A DNA stretch of 64,000 bases, taken from Curtobacterium sp. MCBD17_035 (GTDB lineage Bacteria; Actinomycetota; Actinomycetes; Actinomycetales; Microbacteriaceae). The notes below the pieces were generated by a model. It had not been told where the DNA came from. It saw only the letters and a program-made list of their open reading frames with translations, and did no database searches. The stretch covers positions 1,054,001 through 1,118,000 of the forward strand of contig NZ_CP126279.1 of NCBI RefSeq assembly GCF_003234815.2, read 5' to 3'. The translations under genes were made by a program, and so were the position numbers. This document shows positions 1-8,486 of this stretch, one piece after another; the stretch's first letter is position 1, and each line of letters opens with the position of its first letter.

Positions 1-150
1 GACGACGAGATCGTCTGGCCGGACGAGCTCGCCGGCTACACGCGCGAGGCGGCCGACATCCACGCCCTCGTCGAACGCATCCGGTCACTCAGCGCCGAGC
101 GGGTGCCGCTCGACGACGTCACCGTCGTGGTCGCGGAGTACCGCCCGTGA
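1..150 (+). CDS. C-terminal end of a PP2C/SpoIIE-type serine phosphatase (partial)
   Basis: Only the last 49 codons are inside the window. The tail ends in DDVTVVVAEYRP, which resembles the closing strand of SpoIIE/RsbU-type PP2C phosphatases (typically DDITLLVV). Such enzymes dephosphorylate STAS-domain anti-sigma-factor antagonists. The stop codon overlaps the GTG of the next gene as GTGA. A STAS protein and an RsbW-like ATPase follow two and three genes later, which supports the phosphatase reading. The identification rests on a short tail plus context, so another fold is possible. Confidence 0.55.
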   Translation, partial: DDEIVWPDELAGYTREAADIHALVERIRSLSAERVPLDDVTVVVAEYRP

Positions 151-2147
151 CCCTCGAGATGACCCGCCGGGACCGGCGGCTCCTCGAGCACACGACCTCG
201 CGTCGGCGGCTCGTCACCATCCGGGTCGTCGTCGTCCTCGCGGCGCTCGCCGGGGCGGACTACGTCGGATGGCGCTGGGTCGCCTCCGTCAACTGGCACT
301 CGTGGTGGATCGCCGTGCCGCTCATCCTCGCCGAGACCTACAGCGTCATCGACTCGCTCCTGTTCGCGTTCGGCGCCTGGCGGATCCGCGAACGCGGCGA
401 ACCACCGGCCCCACCCGCCGAGGACGTCACGGTCGACGTCTTCATCACGACGTACAACGAGCCCGTCGAGCTCGTGATGCGCACGGCGCTCGCCGCGGTG
501 GCGATCCGGCATCCGCACACGACGTGGATCCTCGACGACGGCGCGCGGCCGGAGATCCGCGAGGCCGCCGAGGCCGCGGGCATCGGCGTGATCACCCGGT
601 CGTCGGACTGGATCGACCGGCCGCGGCACGCCAAGGCCGGCAACCTCAACAACGCGCTGCTGGCGACCGAGGGGGAGTTCCTCCTGATCCTCGACGCCGA
701 CCAGGTGCCCGACCCGCGCATCCTCGACCGCACCCTCGGGTACTTCAAGGAACCGCGGATGGCGCTCGTGCAGACGCCGCAGTGGTTCGAGAACGTGCCC
801 GAGTCCGACGTGCTCGGCAGCCAGGCGCCGCTCTTCTACGGACCGATCCAGCAGTCGAAGGACGGCTGGAACGCCGCCTTCTTCTGCGGGTCGAACGCGA
901 TCCTCCGCCGGGAGGCCCTGATGCAGTTGGGCGTGTCCCGGTACGTCGACGAGGTCGAACAGGGCGTGCATCGCGCAATCGGCACCTCGCGCCGGTTGCT
1001 CGCGCGGGCACGGGAGGAGGCCGAGGGCCAGCCGCGCGTGCTGCAGGCGCTCGACGAGGCCGGGGCGATCGTCGACCGCGCGCGCGCCGAGCTCGCGAAC
1101 GGCGACGGCATCGCCGACGTGACCTACCGGTTCCAGCGCGGCATCGACGCGATCGCGTTCCGGTTCGCCGGCGCCGACCTCGCCGCCATGCGTCAGGACC
1201 TGGCGGAGCTCGCCGCGCTGTCCGTGGAGGCCGACACCTTCGCCGCCATCGACGACTCCGCGCTCGACCTGCTCGGCCAGCGCGACGCGTCGCCGATCGT
1301 CGCGATCGAGGCGATCTCGCTCCTGGTCGGCGCGCTCGACGTCAGCCGTGGCGACGAGGCCCAGGCGATCATGCCACTGGCCACGATCTCGGTGACCGAG
1401 GACATGGCGACCGCGATGCGCCTGCACGGCCTCGGCTGGCGGTCGGCATACCACGACGAGCTCCTCGCACGCGGGCTGGCCCCCGAGGACCTGCCGACGA
1501 TGCTGACGCAGCGACTCCGTTGGGCTCAGGGCACGATGCAGGTGTTCTTCCGCGAGAACCCGCTGGTGCAGCGGGGCTTGTCGTTCGCGCAGCGCCTCAT
1601 GTACTTCTCGACCATGTGGAGCTACCTCTCCGGGTTCGCCGCGGTCGTGTACATCGCCGCGCCGGTGCTCTGCCTGGCGTTCGGGGTGGTGCCCGTCCAG
1701 GCGTACAGCGTCGACTTCTTCGCGCGGCTCATCCCGTTCCTCGTGCTCAACCAGGTGCTGTTCTGGGTGGTCGCGGCCGGACGCCCGACGTGGCGCGGGC
1801 AGCAGTACTCGCTCGCGCTGTTCCCGGTCTGGATCGAGTCGGTCACGTCCGCGTTCCGCAACGTGTACCTCGGGCAGCCGCTCGGGTTCCGCGTGACCCC
1901 GAAGACGAAACAGGAGTTCACCGGCCACCGGTGGGATCTCGTGCGGCCGCAGCTCGTCGCCATGGGGTGCCTCGTCGCTGCGCTCGTGCTCGTCGCCGTC
2001 CGTTACGCGGCGGGGCAGGCGCACGGCATCGCCCCCCTCATCAACTCGGCATGGGTCGTCTTCGACCTCGCGATCTTCAGCATCGTCATCCGGGCCGTTC
2101 GCTACACGGGGCCGGATGCGCTCCGGGAGAAGGAAGAGACAGCATGA
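147..2147 (+). CDS. Cellulose-synthase-like family 2 glycosyltransferase with a large insert
   Basis: This is a 666-residue processive membrane glycosyltransferase, expected to polymerise a beta-glycan from a nucleotide sugar at the inner face of the membrane. Two N-terminal membrane helices (about 22-45 and 52-75) precede the GT-A domain. Visible motifs are FITTYNEP (99-106), the DD pair (130-131), DAD (183-185), TED (417-419) and QRLRW (455-459), followed by several C-terminal helices. In BcsA-like enzymes the TED motif follows the LRRxAL element closely. Here about 145 mostly helical residues (about 265-410) are inserted between them. The GTG start overlaps the upstream stop, and the stop overlaps the STAS gene as ATGA. 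No PilZ domain is seen, so control is unlikely to be through c-di-GMP bound to this chain. The glycan is unknown. Confidence 0.85.
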   Translation: MTLEMTRRDRRLLEHTTSRRRLVTIRVVVVLAALAGADYVGWRWVASVNWHSWWIAVPLILAETYSVIDSLLFAFGAWRIRERGEPPAPPAEDVTVDVFITTYNEPVELVMRTALAAVAIRHPHTTWILDDGARPEIREAAEAAGIGVITRSSDWIDRPRHAKAGNLNNALLATEGEFLLILDADQVPDPRILDRTLGYFKEPRMALVQTPQWFENVPESDVLGSQAPLFYGPIQQSKDGWNAAFFCGSNAILRREALMQLGVSRYVDEVEQGVHRAIGTSRRLLARAREEAEGQPRVLQALDEAGAIVDRARAELANGDGIADVTYRFQRGIDAIAFRFAGADLAAMRQDLAELAALSVEADTFAAIDDSALDLLGQRDASPIVAIEAISLLVGALDVSRGDEAQAIMPLATISVTEDMATAMRLHGLGWRSAYHDELLARGLAPEDLPTMLTQRLRWAQGTMQVFFRENPLVQRGLSFAQRLMYFSTMWSYLSGFAAVVYIAAPVLCLAFGVVPVQAYSVDFFARLIPFLVLNQVLFWVVAAGRPTWRGQQYSLALFPVWIESVTSAFRNVYLGQPLGFRVTPKTKQEFTGHRWDLVRPQLVAMGCLVAALVLVAVRYAAGQAHGIAPLINSAWVVFDLAIFSIVIRAVRYTGPDALREKEETA

Positions 2148-2476
2148 TCACCGTGGACGTGGAACCCGTCGAGGGCGGCGTCGTCCTGACGCCGAAGGGC
2201 CGGCTGACGGTCGCATCGGCACCGAAGCTCCGTGCGGTCGCCACGGAGCGGCTCGAGGCGGGGGACCAGATGCTCGTCGTCGACCTCTCCGGCACGACGT
2301 TCGTCGACTCGTCCGGGCTCGGCGCGCTCGTGTCCCTGCTCAAGTCGGCGCGACAGGCAGGCGGCGACCTCCGCCTCGTGGCGCCGTCCGAGCAGGTGTC
2401 GATGGTGCTCCGCCTGACGAACCTGGACCGGATCCTCCAGCCGCGCGCATCGGTCGAGGACGCCCTCCGTGACTGA
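2144..2476 (+). CDS. STAS-domain anti-sigma-factor antagonist-like protein
   Basis: This 110-residue protein is the length of a single SpoIIAA/RsbV-type STAS domain. It carries VDSSGLGAL (about 56-64), where one of the two adjacent serines is normally phosphorylated by an RsbW-type kinase and dephosphorylated by a PP2C phosphatase. Its ATG overlaps the glycosyltransferase stop, and its own stop overlaps the next gene, so the three are probably translationally coupled. Placement between a PP2C tail and an ATPase suggests a complete partner-switching cycle. No sigma factor is visible nearby, so the output may be the glycosyltransferase itself or a distant sigma factor. Confidence 0.88.
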   Translation: MITVDVEPVEGGVVLTPKGRLTVASAPKLRAVATERLEAGDQMLVVDLSGTTFVDSSGLGALVSLLKSARQAGGDLRLVAPSEQVSMVLRLTNLDRILQPRASVEDALRD

Positions 2477-2912
2477 GCAGCCCGCCCCGATCACCGGTGG
2501 TCGACGCGTGCACATCGACGTGCCCGCGACACTCGAGAGCATCGAGACCCTGCAGGACGCGTTCGACCGCTGGTGGACCGAGCTCGGCGACGAGGCAGCG
2601 ATCGCCACGCGGTTCTCGTTCGAGACGGCGATCGTCGAGATCGCGGCCAACATCGTCGAGCACTCGCGGCGCAGCGACGCCGAGGTCGGTGGTCGCCGCT
2701 ACACGCTCGACCTCGACGCGACGGACGAGGTCCTCGTCGCCGAGTTCCAGGACAACGGCCTGCCCGCCGACATCGATCTCGCGGCCGTCACCATGGCCGA
2801 CATCGAGGACGAGAGCGGTCGCGGCCTCGCGCTGGCGCTCGCGAGCCTCGAGCGGCTCGACTACCGCCACGAACACGGCCGCAACATCTGGACACTCGTG
2901 TGTCGACGATGA
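2469..2912 (+). CDS. RsbW/SpoIIAB-like serine kinase (HATPase domain)
   Basis: This is a 147-residue GHKL ATPase of anti-sigma-factor size. The N-box EIAANIVEHS (about 58-67), the ATP-lid region around FQDNGLPAD and a later GRGLALA element fit the family. It would phosphorylate the STAS protein encoded just upstream and release or sequester a partner. The GTG start overlaps the STAS stop by eight bases, and the stop overlaps the next start as ATGA. No separate sigma-factor gene follows, which is unusual for an RsbVW pair. Confidence 0.85.
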   Translation: MTEQPAPITGGRRVHIDVPATLESIETLQDAFDRWWTELGDEAAIATRFSFETAIVEIAANIVEHSRRSDAEVGGRRYTLDLDATDEVLVAEFQDNGLPADIDLAAVTMADIEDESGRGLALALASLERLDYRHEHGRNIWTLVCRR

Positions 2913-5428
2913 AGCGGCGCACGACGCGCGCGGTGGCCCTGGTCATCGCGATCGCCGTGCTCGTGCTCGGGGGGACGGCGCCCGTCGCGTCGGCGGCCAC
3001 CCGGTCGTCGCCCGCGGGCGTCACCGCGTCGGGGACCCCGCGCGGGACCGGCACCTGGTTCGGGCCCGACCTCGACTGGGCGAACGACGCCCCGGACGGG
3101 TACGCGGGCCGACTCGGCGCGACGCCGTCGATGTACGGCATCGACGTCGACTACCCGGTGGACGCGCGCGCTGCCCAGCAGTGGCGGACCGCGGCGCGCC
3201 AGGCCGCCGCGCAGGGCGCCGTCCTCGTGGTGAGCTTCGAACCGAGGACCTCCCTGGCACGACTGGACGCGGCCGACGCCCGGCGCGCCGACGGACTCCT
3301 GGAACAGGTCCGGAAGCAGTACGGCACGGAGCAGCTCGTCCGGTTCGCGCCCGAGATGAACGGCACCTGGGTCCGGTGGGGGCAGCAGCCGACCGAGTTC
3401 GTCAGCGCCTTCCGGCAGCTCGCACGCGTCGTCCACGCGGGGACGTCGAAGGCCCGCATGGTCTGGTCACCCTCCTACGGCTCCGGCTACCCCTTCGGTG
3501 AGGCCGCCGGTCGCCTCGCCTCGGCGAACGCGATGGACATCGCGGCACTCGACACGAACCACGACGACCGCCTGACCGAGGCGGACGACCCGTACGCGCC
3601 GTACTGGCCGGGCAGCGCCTCGGTCGACTGGGTCGGTCTGTCCATGTTCTTCTTCGGCAAGGGCAAGGCGACCGCGGCGGCGGGCCGATCGGTGTCGCTC
3701 TCGCAGAACGCGGCACCCGTCGCGGGTGAGGTCGACCGACGCTTCGACGAGTCCTGGGGGTACACCCAGCCCCAGGACCGCACCTTCTACCAGCGGTTCG
3801 CGGTCGGGGAGCACCGGCCGCTGTTGCTCGACACCGGCGCGCTGGACGTCCACTCGCTCGGCGGGGCCGCCGAGCTGACGGTCAAGCAGGGCTGGTGGCG
3901 CCAGGTCATCGCCGCGTTGCCGAGCCACCCGCTCGTCCGGGGCGTCACCTGGCTCGAGGCCGACCGTGAGGAACCCGAGGCGGGCAACCGGGTCGCGGAC
4001 TGGCGGGACACCGCGGTCCGGGGGATCGCCGGGTCGTTCCGGACCGACCTGCAGGACGCCGGACGCTTCGTGTTCGGACCCGTCACGGACCGCGTCACCG
4101 CCCAGCAGGGCAGCGCGGCGACGAACCAGCAGCTCGAGACCGGCGGCGACCAGATGGCCTGGATCGTCGCGTGCGCGGTCGTGCTCGCGCTGACGTTCCT
4201 GCTGTCCGGGCTCGTCGGTCGGCTCGCGCCGTCCTGGCGGTACGACGACGACGGCAAGCCCGGGCGCGACCTCCGGATCGACCTGTTCCGCGGGTTCATC
4301 ATCCTCGCGGTCGTGATCACGCACGTCGAGCTCGCCGGGCCCTACTCGTACCTCACCCTGCACGCGATCGGCGCGATCACGGGTGCCGAGATGTTCGTGT
4401 TCCTCAGCGGACTCGTGCTCGGCATGGTCTACCCGCTGGGCGTCGCGCGGTTCGGCGAGTGGGCCTCGGCGGTGAACGCGTGGCGGCGCGCCCGGAAGCA
4501 GTACCTCGTCACGCTCGGGGTGATCCTGGTCGTCTTCGCGCTGAGCTTCGTGCCGTTCCTCAAGGCGTCGGCGATCACGACGTTCACGGACCGGGGCACG
4601 GGCACCGGCGGGGTCGGCGCGGAAGGCCGCGTCTACGACCTCTACCCGAACGCCATGCGGCTGCTCGACTACCCGCCGCCCTGGTACGCCGTCCGGCAGT
4701 TCCTGCTCCTCGAGATGGGCCCGTGGCCGTTCAACATCATGGGGCTCTTCGTGGTGCTCAGCATCGCGATCCCGGTGCTCATGTGGATCATCCGACGCCG
4801 TGCGTGGTGGGCGCTGCTCATCGTCAGCTGGGCGCTCTACGTGCTCGATGCCGTGCGCCCCGACCTGTCGCCGCTGCCGTCGCAGTTCGAGGCCGTGTTC
4901 CCGCTCTTCACCTGGCAGGTGGTGTTCACCCACGGGCTCGTGCTCGGGTACTACCGGCGGCGGATCATGGCCGCGCTGACGAGCCGTGTCGGCAAGCTGC
5001 TCATGGCGATCGGCGTCGTCGGGTACGCCGGGTTCCTCGTCTACGTCTGGGCGGGTCACGTCGCCGGGTTCACCCCGACGCCGTTCCCCGCCGGGATGTA
5101 CGACGAGCTGTACAACACGGCGTACCAGCGCGTCGACCTGCAGTGGGGCCGGCTCGTCGACATCGCGTTCTTCGCGGTCGTGTCGTACGCGGTGCTCACC
5201 GTGTTCTGGAAGCCGATCAACGCCGCGATCGGGTGGCTGTGGATCCCGCTCGGGCAGGCGAGCCTCTACGTGTTCGTGTGGCAGGTGTTCTTCGTGCTGC
5301 TCATCGCGTCGATCCCCGGCCTCGACAGGTCGAACGTCCTCGAGGGCATGCTCATCCACACCGCGATGATCCTGCTCAGCTGGTACATGGTGCGGAAGCG
5401 GTTCCTGTTCGCGGTCATCCCGCGGTAG
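2909..5428 (+). CDS. Secreted GH26-like domain fused to an OpgC-type membrane acyltransferase
   Basis: This is an 839-residue two-module protein. Residues 1-30 form a signal peptide ending near VASAA. Residues about 45-400 resemble glycoside hydrolase family 26, with RFAPEMNGTWVRWG (145-158) matching the R-x-x-x-E-M-N-G acid/base signature. After a membrane helix near 420, the rest is a polytopic OpgC-like domain beginning RIDLFRGFIILAVVITH. OpgC proteins transfer succinyl groups to periplasmic glucans. The likely role is trimming and acylating the polymer made by the upstream glycosyltransferase. The ATG overlaps the ATPase stop; a GTG nine bases upstream is an alternative start. Both activities are inferred from motifs. 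Confidence 0.8.
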   Translation: MKRRTTRAVALVIAIAVLVLGGTAPVASAATRSSPAGVTASGTPRGTGTWFGPDLDWANDAPDGYAGRLGATPSMYGIDVDYPVDARAAQQWRTAARQAAAQGAVLVVSFEPRTSLARLDAADARRADGLLEQVRKQYGTEQLVRFAPEMNGTWVRWGQQPTEFVSAFRQLARVVHAGTSKARMVWSPSYGSGYPFGEAAGRLASANAMDIAALDTNHDDRLTEADDPYAPYWPGSASVDWVGLSMFFFGKGKATAAAGRSVSLSQNAAPVAGEVDRRFDESWGYTQPQDRTFYQRFAVGEHRPLLLDTGALDVHSLGGAAELTVKQGWWRQVIAALPSHPLVRGVTWLEADREEPEAGNRVADWRDTAVRGIAGSFRTDLQDAGRFVFGPVTDRVTAQQGSAATNQQLETGGDQMAWIVACAVVLALTFLLSGLVGRLAPSWRYDDDGKPGRDLRIDLFRGFIILAVVITHVELAGPYSYLTLHAIGAITGAEMFVFLSGLVLGMVYPLGVARFGEWASAVNAWRRARKQYLVTLGVILVVFALSFVPFLKASAITTFTDRGTGTGGVGAEGRVYDLYPNAMRLLDYPPPWYAVRQFLLLEMGPWPFNIMGLFVVLSIAIPVLMWIIRRRAWWALLIVSWALYVLDAVRPDLSPLPSQFEAVFPLFTWQVVFTHGLVLGYYRRRIMAALTSRVGKLLMAIGVVGYAGFLVYVWAGHVAGFTPTPFPAGMYDELYNTAYQRVDLQWGRLVDIAFFAVVSYAVLTVFWKPINAAIGWLWIPLGQASLYVFVWQVFFVLLIASIPGLDRSNVLEGMLIHTAMILLSWYMVRKRFLFAVIPR

Positions 5429-5431
5429 CCG

Positions 5432-6997
5432 TCAGGCGGAGTACGTCGCCGACAGCGTGCGCCGGAGCACCTTGCCGCTCGGCCCGAGCGGCAGGGAGTC
5501 GACGACGTGGAACACCCGCGGGTACTTGAACGCGGCCACGCGCGTGCGCATGAACGCGTCGATGGCGGCGACGTCGGCGTCCGGGTCGCGGAGCACGACC
5601 GCCGCGTGGACCTCTTGTCCGTGCACGTCGTGGTGCACCCCGAACACCGCCGCCGACGTGACGTCCTCGTGCCGGTGGAGCACCGACTCGACCTCGGACG
5701 GGTACACGTTGTAGCCGTTCCGGATGATCATGTCCTTCTTGCGGTCGACGATCGTCACGTAGCCGTCAGCGCTCATCGTGCCGATGTCGCCCGTGCGGAG
5801 CCACCCGTCGCACATGGCTGCGGCCGTGGCCTCGGGCTGACCGAGGTAGCCGGTGAACAGGTTGTGTCCGCGCACGACGAGCTCGCCGGTCTCGCCCGGG
5901 GCGACGGGCACGACGCGGTCCTCGACGTCCGCGTCCGCGATGACGACGTCGACGCCCCAGATGGGCAGTCCGACGCTCCCGGCACGGCTCGGGACGCCCT
6001 TCGGGTTCACGGCGATGACAGGCGAGGTCTCGGTCATGCCGTAGCCCTCCTGGATCGGTGCGCGGAACGTCGCCTCGAACCGCTCGAGCACGGCCTCCGG
6101 CAGCGCGGAACCGCCGGAGATGCAGAAGCGCAGCGGTGGCCGTTCCGTGGTGTCGCGGGCGGCCTCGAGCAGGGCGATGAACATCGTCGGCACGCCGTCG
6201 AACGCCGTCACGCGGTGCCGGACGCACAGGTCGAGCGCCGTCGCCGCATCGAAGCGTGGCAGCAGCACGATCGTCGCGCCCCGGCGGAGCGAGGTGTTCA
6301 TGACGACCGTCTGCCCGAACGTGTGGAACAGCGGCAGGCCGCCGAACACGACGTCCTCCTGTCGCAGGTCGAACAGGTCGATGAGCGACACGTTCACCTG
6401 CTCCATGAGCGCGAAGTGCGAGCCGACGGCACCCTTCGGCGTCCCCGTCGTGCCGCTCGTGTACAGGACCGTCGCCGGTTCGAGCGGGTTCACCGCGACG
6501 TACTCGTCGATCGGGTCCGCACCGCCCTCGAACTCGGCCAGCGTGACGTCCGCGCCGACCTCCGCTGCCGACGCGGCCCCGACCGCCACGACGAACGCGC
6601 CGACGTCGCGGGCCGCCGGTCCGGCCTGCGGCAGGATCGACGCCGACGCGACGAGCACCCGGGCCTCCGAGTCCCGGAGCACGTGGGCGATCTCGTCGCG
6701 CTTGAAGAGCAGGTGCACGGGCACGACGACCGCGCCCATGGCGAGGACCGCGAAGTACACGCACGGGAACTCCGTGATGTTCGGGAGCATGACGGCGACG
6801 CGGTCGCCGGGTCGGACGCCCTGCGCCCGCAGCGCACCCGCGATCGCGCGGACCCGTTCCCACAGGTCCGCGTACGTCAGGGTCTCGGTACCGCCGTCCG
6901 GGAGGGCCGTGATCACGGCCGCCTTCGACCGGTGCCGCCGCGCTCCCTCGGCCGCGATCGCCGCGACGTTCATCGTCCCGAGTCCGGGATCGGGCAT
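5432..6997 (-). CDS. Long-chain fatty-acid/acyl-CoA ligase (AMP-binding)
   Basis: This 521-residue adenylate-forming enzyme activates a carboxylic acid to its acyl-CoA through an acyl-AMP. Visible signatures are the AMP-binding loop YTSGTTGTPKGA, YGMTETSP, GWLRTGDIG, the hinge DRKKDMIIRNGYNVYPSEVE, and the C-terminal lysine motif GPSGKVLRR. The ATG at 6997 was chosen because GAGGAG lies just upstream. Reading upstream in frame gives only non-conserved sequence. The gene converges tail to tail with the OpgC fusion. It is divergent from an MDR oxidoreductase across a 339-base gap with a strong operator. The substrate cannot be assigned beyond a fatty or aryl acid. Confidence 0.9.
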   Translation of the reverse strand: MPDPGLGTMNVAAIAAEGARRHRSKAAVITALPDGGTETLTYADLWERVRAIAGALRAQGVRPGDRVAVMLPNITEFPCVYFAVLAMGAVVVPVHLLFKRDEIAHVLRDSEARVLVASASILPQAGPAARDVGAFVVAVGAASAAEVGADVTLAEFEGGADPIDEYVAVNPLEPATVLYTSGTTGTPKGAVGSHFALMEQVNVSLIDLFDLRQEDVVFGGLPLFHTFGQTVVMNTSLRRGATIVLLPRFDAATALDLCVRHRVTAFDGVPTMFIALLEAARDTTERPPLRFCISGGSALPEAVLERFEATFRAPIQEGYGMTETSPVIAVNPKGVPSRAGSVGLPIWGVDVVIADADVEDRVVPVAPGETGELVVRGHNLFTGYLGQPEATAAAMCDGWLRTGDIGTMSADGYVTIVDRKKDMIIRNGYNVYPSEVESVLHRHEDVTSAAVFGVHHDVHGQEVHAAVVLRDPDADVAAIDAFMRTRVAAFKYPRVFHVVDSLPLGPSGKVLRRTLSATYSA

Positions 6998-7336
6998 GGT
7001 CTCCTCCTCATCGCGGTGCGCGTCGACGGCCCCTCCCAGGGGCGCAGGACGGCTGCGGCCATCGACCGTGTCCCGACTCCGCGTTCCGGGGGATGGTTGG
7101 TCCTCCGGTGGCCGGCGTGGCGATGCCCGGTGCTCATCCTGCCAGCCGCGTCCGTCGCCCGACCATCCCGCGAACGGGAGGCGTCGGACCGGCCGACCCA
7201 TGCCTCCCGGAAGCGGCGCTGCAGACGGGCCCGGGCCCGCGGGGTCCCGATCGCATCGACGACACACCATTGACGACACGGAGTGTCATGGTGCAGAGTG
7301 ATGACATTGCGTGTCGTCAAGTGGAGGAGCTGACTC
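6998..7336. promoter_or_regulatory. Divergent intergenic region between ligase and MDR genes
   Basis: This 339-base gap carries the promoter regions of the acyl-CoA ligase (left) and the MDR oxidoreductase (right). The ligase RBS GAGGAG lies near 7001-7006 on the minus strand and the MDR RBS GGAGG at 7323-7327. A pair of inverted operator sequences sits at 7270-7320, close to the MDR gene. I see no credible small gene in the remainder. Confidence 0.6.
7270..7320. promoter_or_regulatory. Pair of inverted 20-bp operator-like boxes
   Basis: Two 20-base boxes, 7270-7289 and 7301-7320, are reverse complements of each other at 18 of 20 positions and are separated by 11 bases. The common sequence is TTGACGACACGSARTGTCAT. 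The left box also contains the perfect dyad GACAC-GGA-GTGTC. Such spacing suits two dimers of a TetR-, MarR- or HxlR-type repressor. The boxes end 16 bases before the start codon at 7337, so binding would block transcription of the MDR gene. No regulator gene is adjacent. Confidence 0.7.
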
Positions 7337-8386
7337 ATGGTGGAGAACGAGGCCGTCTGGCTGCGGAGTCCGGTCGGGCGGTTGCGGATCGGCCCCGCGC
7401 CGATGCCCACCCCGGGGCCGGGGGAGATCGTCGTGCGGGTGCGTGCCGTCGCCGTGAACCCGGTCGACGCGATGTCCGGCCTCGCGCGTCCGTTCGTGAC
7501 GCCGTGGCTGCGGTACCCGGCGGTACTCGGCTCGGACGTCGCCGGCGAGGTCGTCGCCGTCGGACCGGACGTGCGGCGGTTCGGGATCGGGGCGCGCGTG
7601 CTCGGTTCCGCCGCGGGGCAGGAGCGACACCGGAACGCCGCTGCCGAGGGCGCCTTCCAACGATTCGTCCTGCTGCAGGAGCGCAACTGTGCCCCGGTCC
7701 CGGCGTCGATGCCGCTCGAGGACGCCGCGGTGCTGCCGCTCGCACTGACGACCGCGGCGGCCGGCCTGTACGAGCCGGACCAGCTCGGCCTGGCCGGGCC
7801 CTCCCTGGACCCCGAGCCGCGTCGAGCAGTCGTCCTGGTGTGGGGTGCGTCGACGAGCGTCGGGTGCAACGCCGTCCAGCTCGCGCGGGCCTCCGGGTAC
7901 GACGTCCTCGGGACCGCGTCCGACCGGAACCACGATCTCGTGCGCGGACTCGGCGCCGAGCAGGTGTTCGACTACCACGACCCGGACGCCGAGCGGCGGA
8001 TCACCGACGCGATCGGCGACCGGCCGCTCGCGGGGACGATCGCGATCGGCGCGGGCTCGCTCACCCGCACCCTCCGCGTCGTCCGCGCCACCGCGGGGAG
8101 TCGGCGCCTCGCTTCGGCCTACCCCACCCCGGCGACGCGACTCCGTGCGCGGTCCGCACGGCGCGAGGGCATCACCGTCTCCGCGATCTGGGGTGGAACG
8201 CCCTTGGTCAGCCAGGTGGGTCCGCTCGTCTACGAGGCGTTCCTGCCGCAGGCCCTGGCGACGGGCCGCTACGTCGCCGCTCCGGAGCGCGAGGTCGTGG
8301 GGCACGGGATCGCTGCTGTCCCCGAGGCGCTCGCCCGGCTGCGGCGTGGTGTCTCGGCGCGGAAACTCGTCGTCACCCTCGACTGA
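7337..8386 (+). CDS. MDR-family zinc-independent alcohol dehydrogenase/quinone oxidoreductase
   Basis: This is a 349-residue medium-chain dehydrogenase/reductase. The GroES-like half contains AVNPVDAMS and the conserved LGSDVAGEV turn. The Rossmann half contains WGASTSVGCNAVQLARASG, the NAD(P)H-binding glycine-rich segment. The cysteine ligands of a structural zinc are not evident, so this is a quinone-reductase or enoyl-reductase-like member. The start follows GGAGG at 7323-7327. Two inverted boxes immediately upstream imply repression, perhaps relieved by an electrophile or quinone. Substrate unknown. Confidence 0.85.
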   Translation: MVENEAVWLRSPVGRLRIGPAPMPTPGPGEIVVRVRAVAVNPVDAMSGLARPFVTPWLRYPAVLGSDVAGEVVAVGPDVRRFGIGARVLGSAAGQERHRNAAAEGAFQRFVLLQERNCAPVPASMPLEDAAVLPLALTTAAAGLYEPDQLGLAGPSLDPEPRRAVVLVWGASTSVGCNAVQLARASGYDVLGTASDRNHDLVRGLGAEQVFDYHDPDAERRITDAIGDRPLAGTIAIGAGSLTRTLRVVRATAGSRRLASAYPTPATRLRARSARREGITVSAIWGGTPLVSQVGPLVYEAFLPQALATGRYVAAPEREVVGHGIAAVPEALARLRRGVSARKLVVTLD

Positions 8387-8429
8387 GCGCGCGCTCCTGG
8401 CGCTCCGCGCGCGGCCCGACCCATGACGA

Positions 8430-8467
8430 ACGGGAGGCGGCGAGCCGTCGTGCTCACCGCCTCCCGT
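8430..8467. terminator. Bidirectional terminator hairpin
   Basis: An 11-base perfect inverted repeat, ACGGGAGGCGG at 8430-8440 and CCGCCTCCCGT at 8457-8467, lies between two convergent genes. There is no T-run, so it may rely on stem stability. It is one of several hairpins in the window with a GGGAGG stem. Confidence 0.65.
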
Positions 8468-8486
8468 CATCGGGACCCGCCGGAGG

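Noticed and set aside
36-2024. Long minus-strand reading frame opposite the glycosyltransferase gene
   Set aside because: Its composition is Arg/Glu/His-rich with no hydrophobic core, typical of the antisense of GC-rich genes. The plus strand has clear catalytic motifs.
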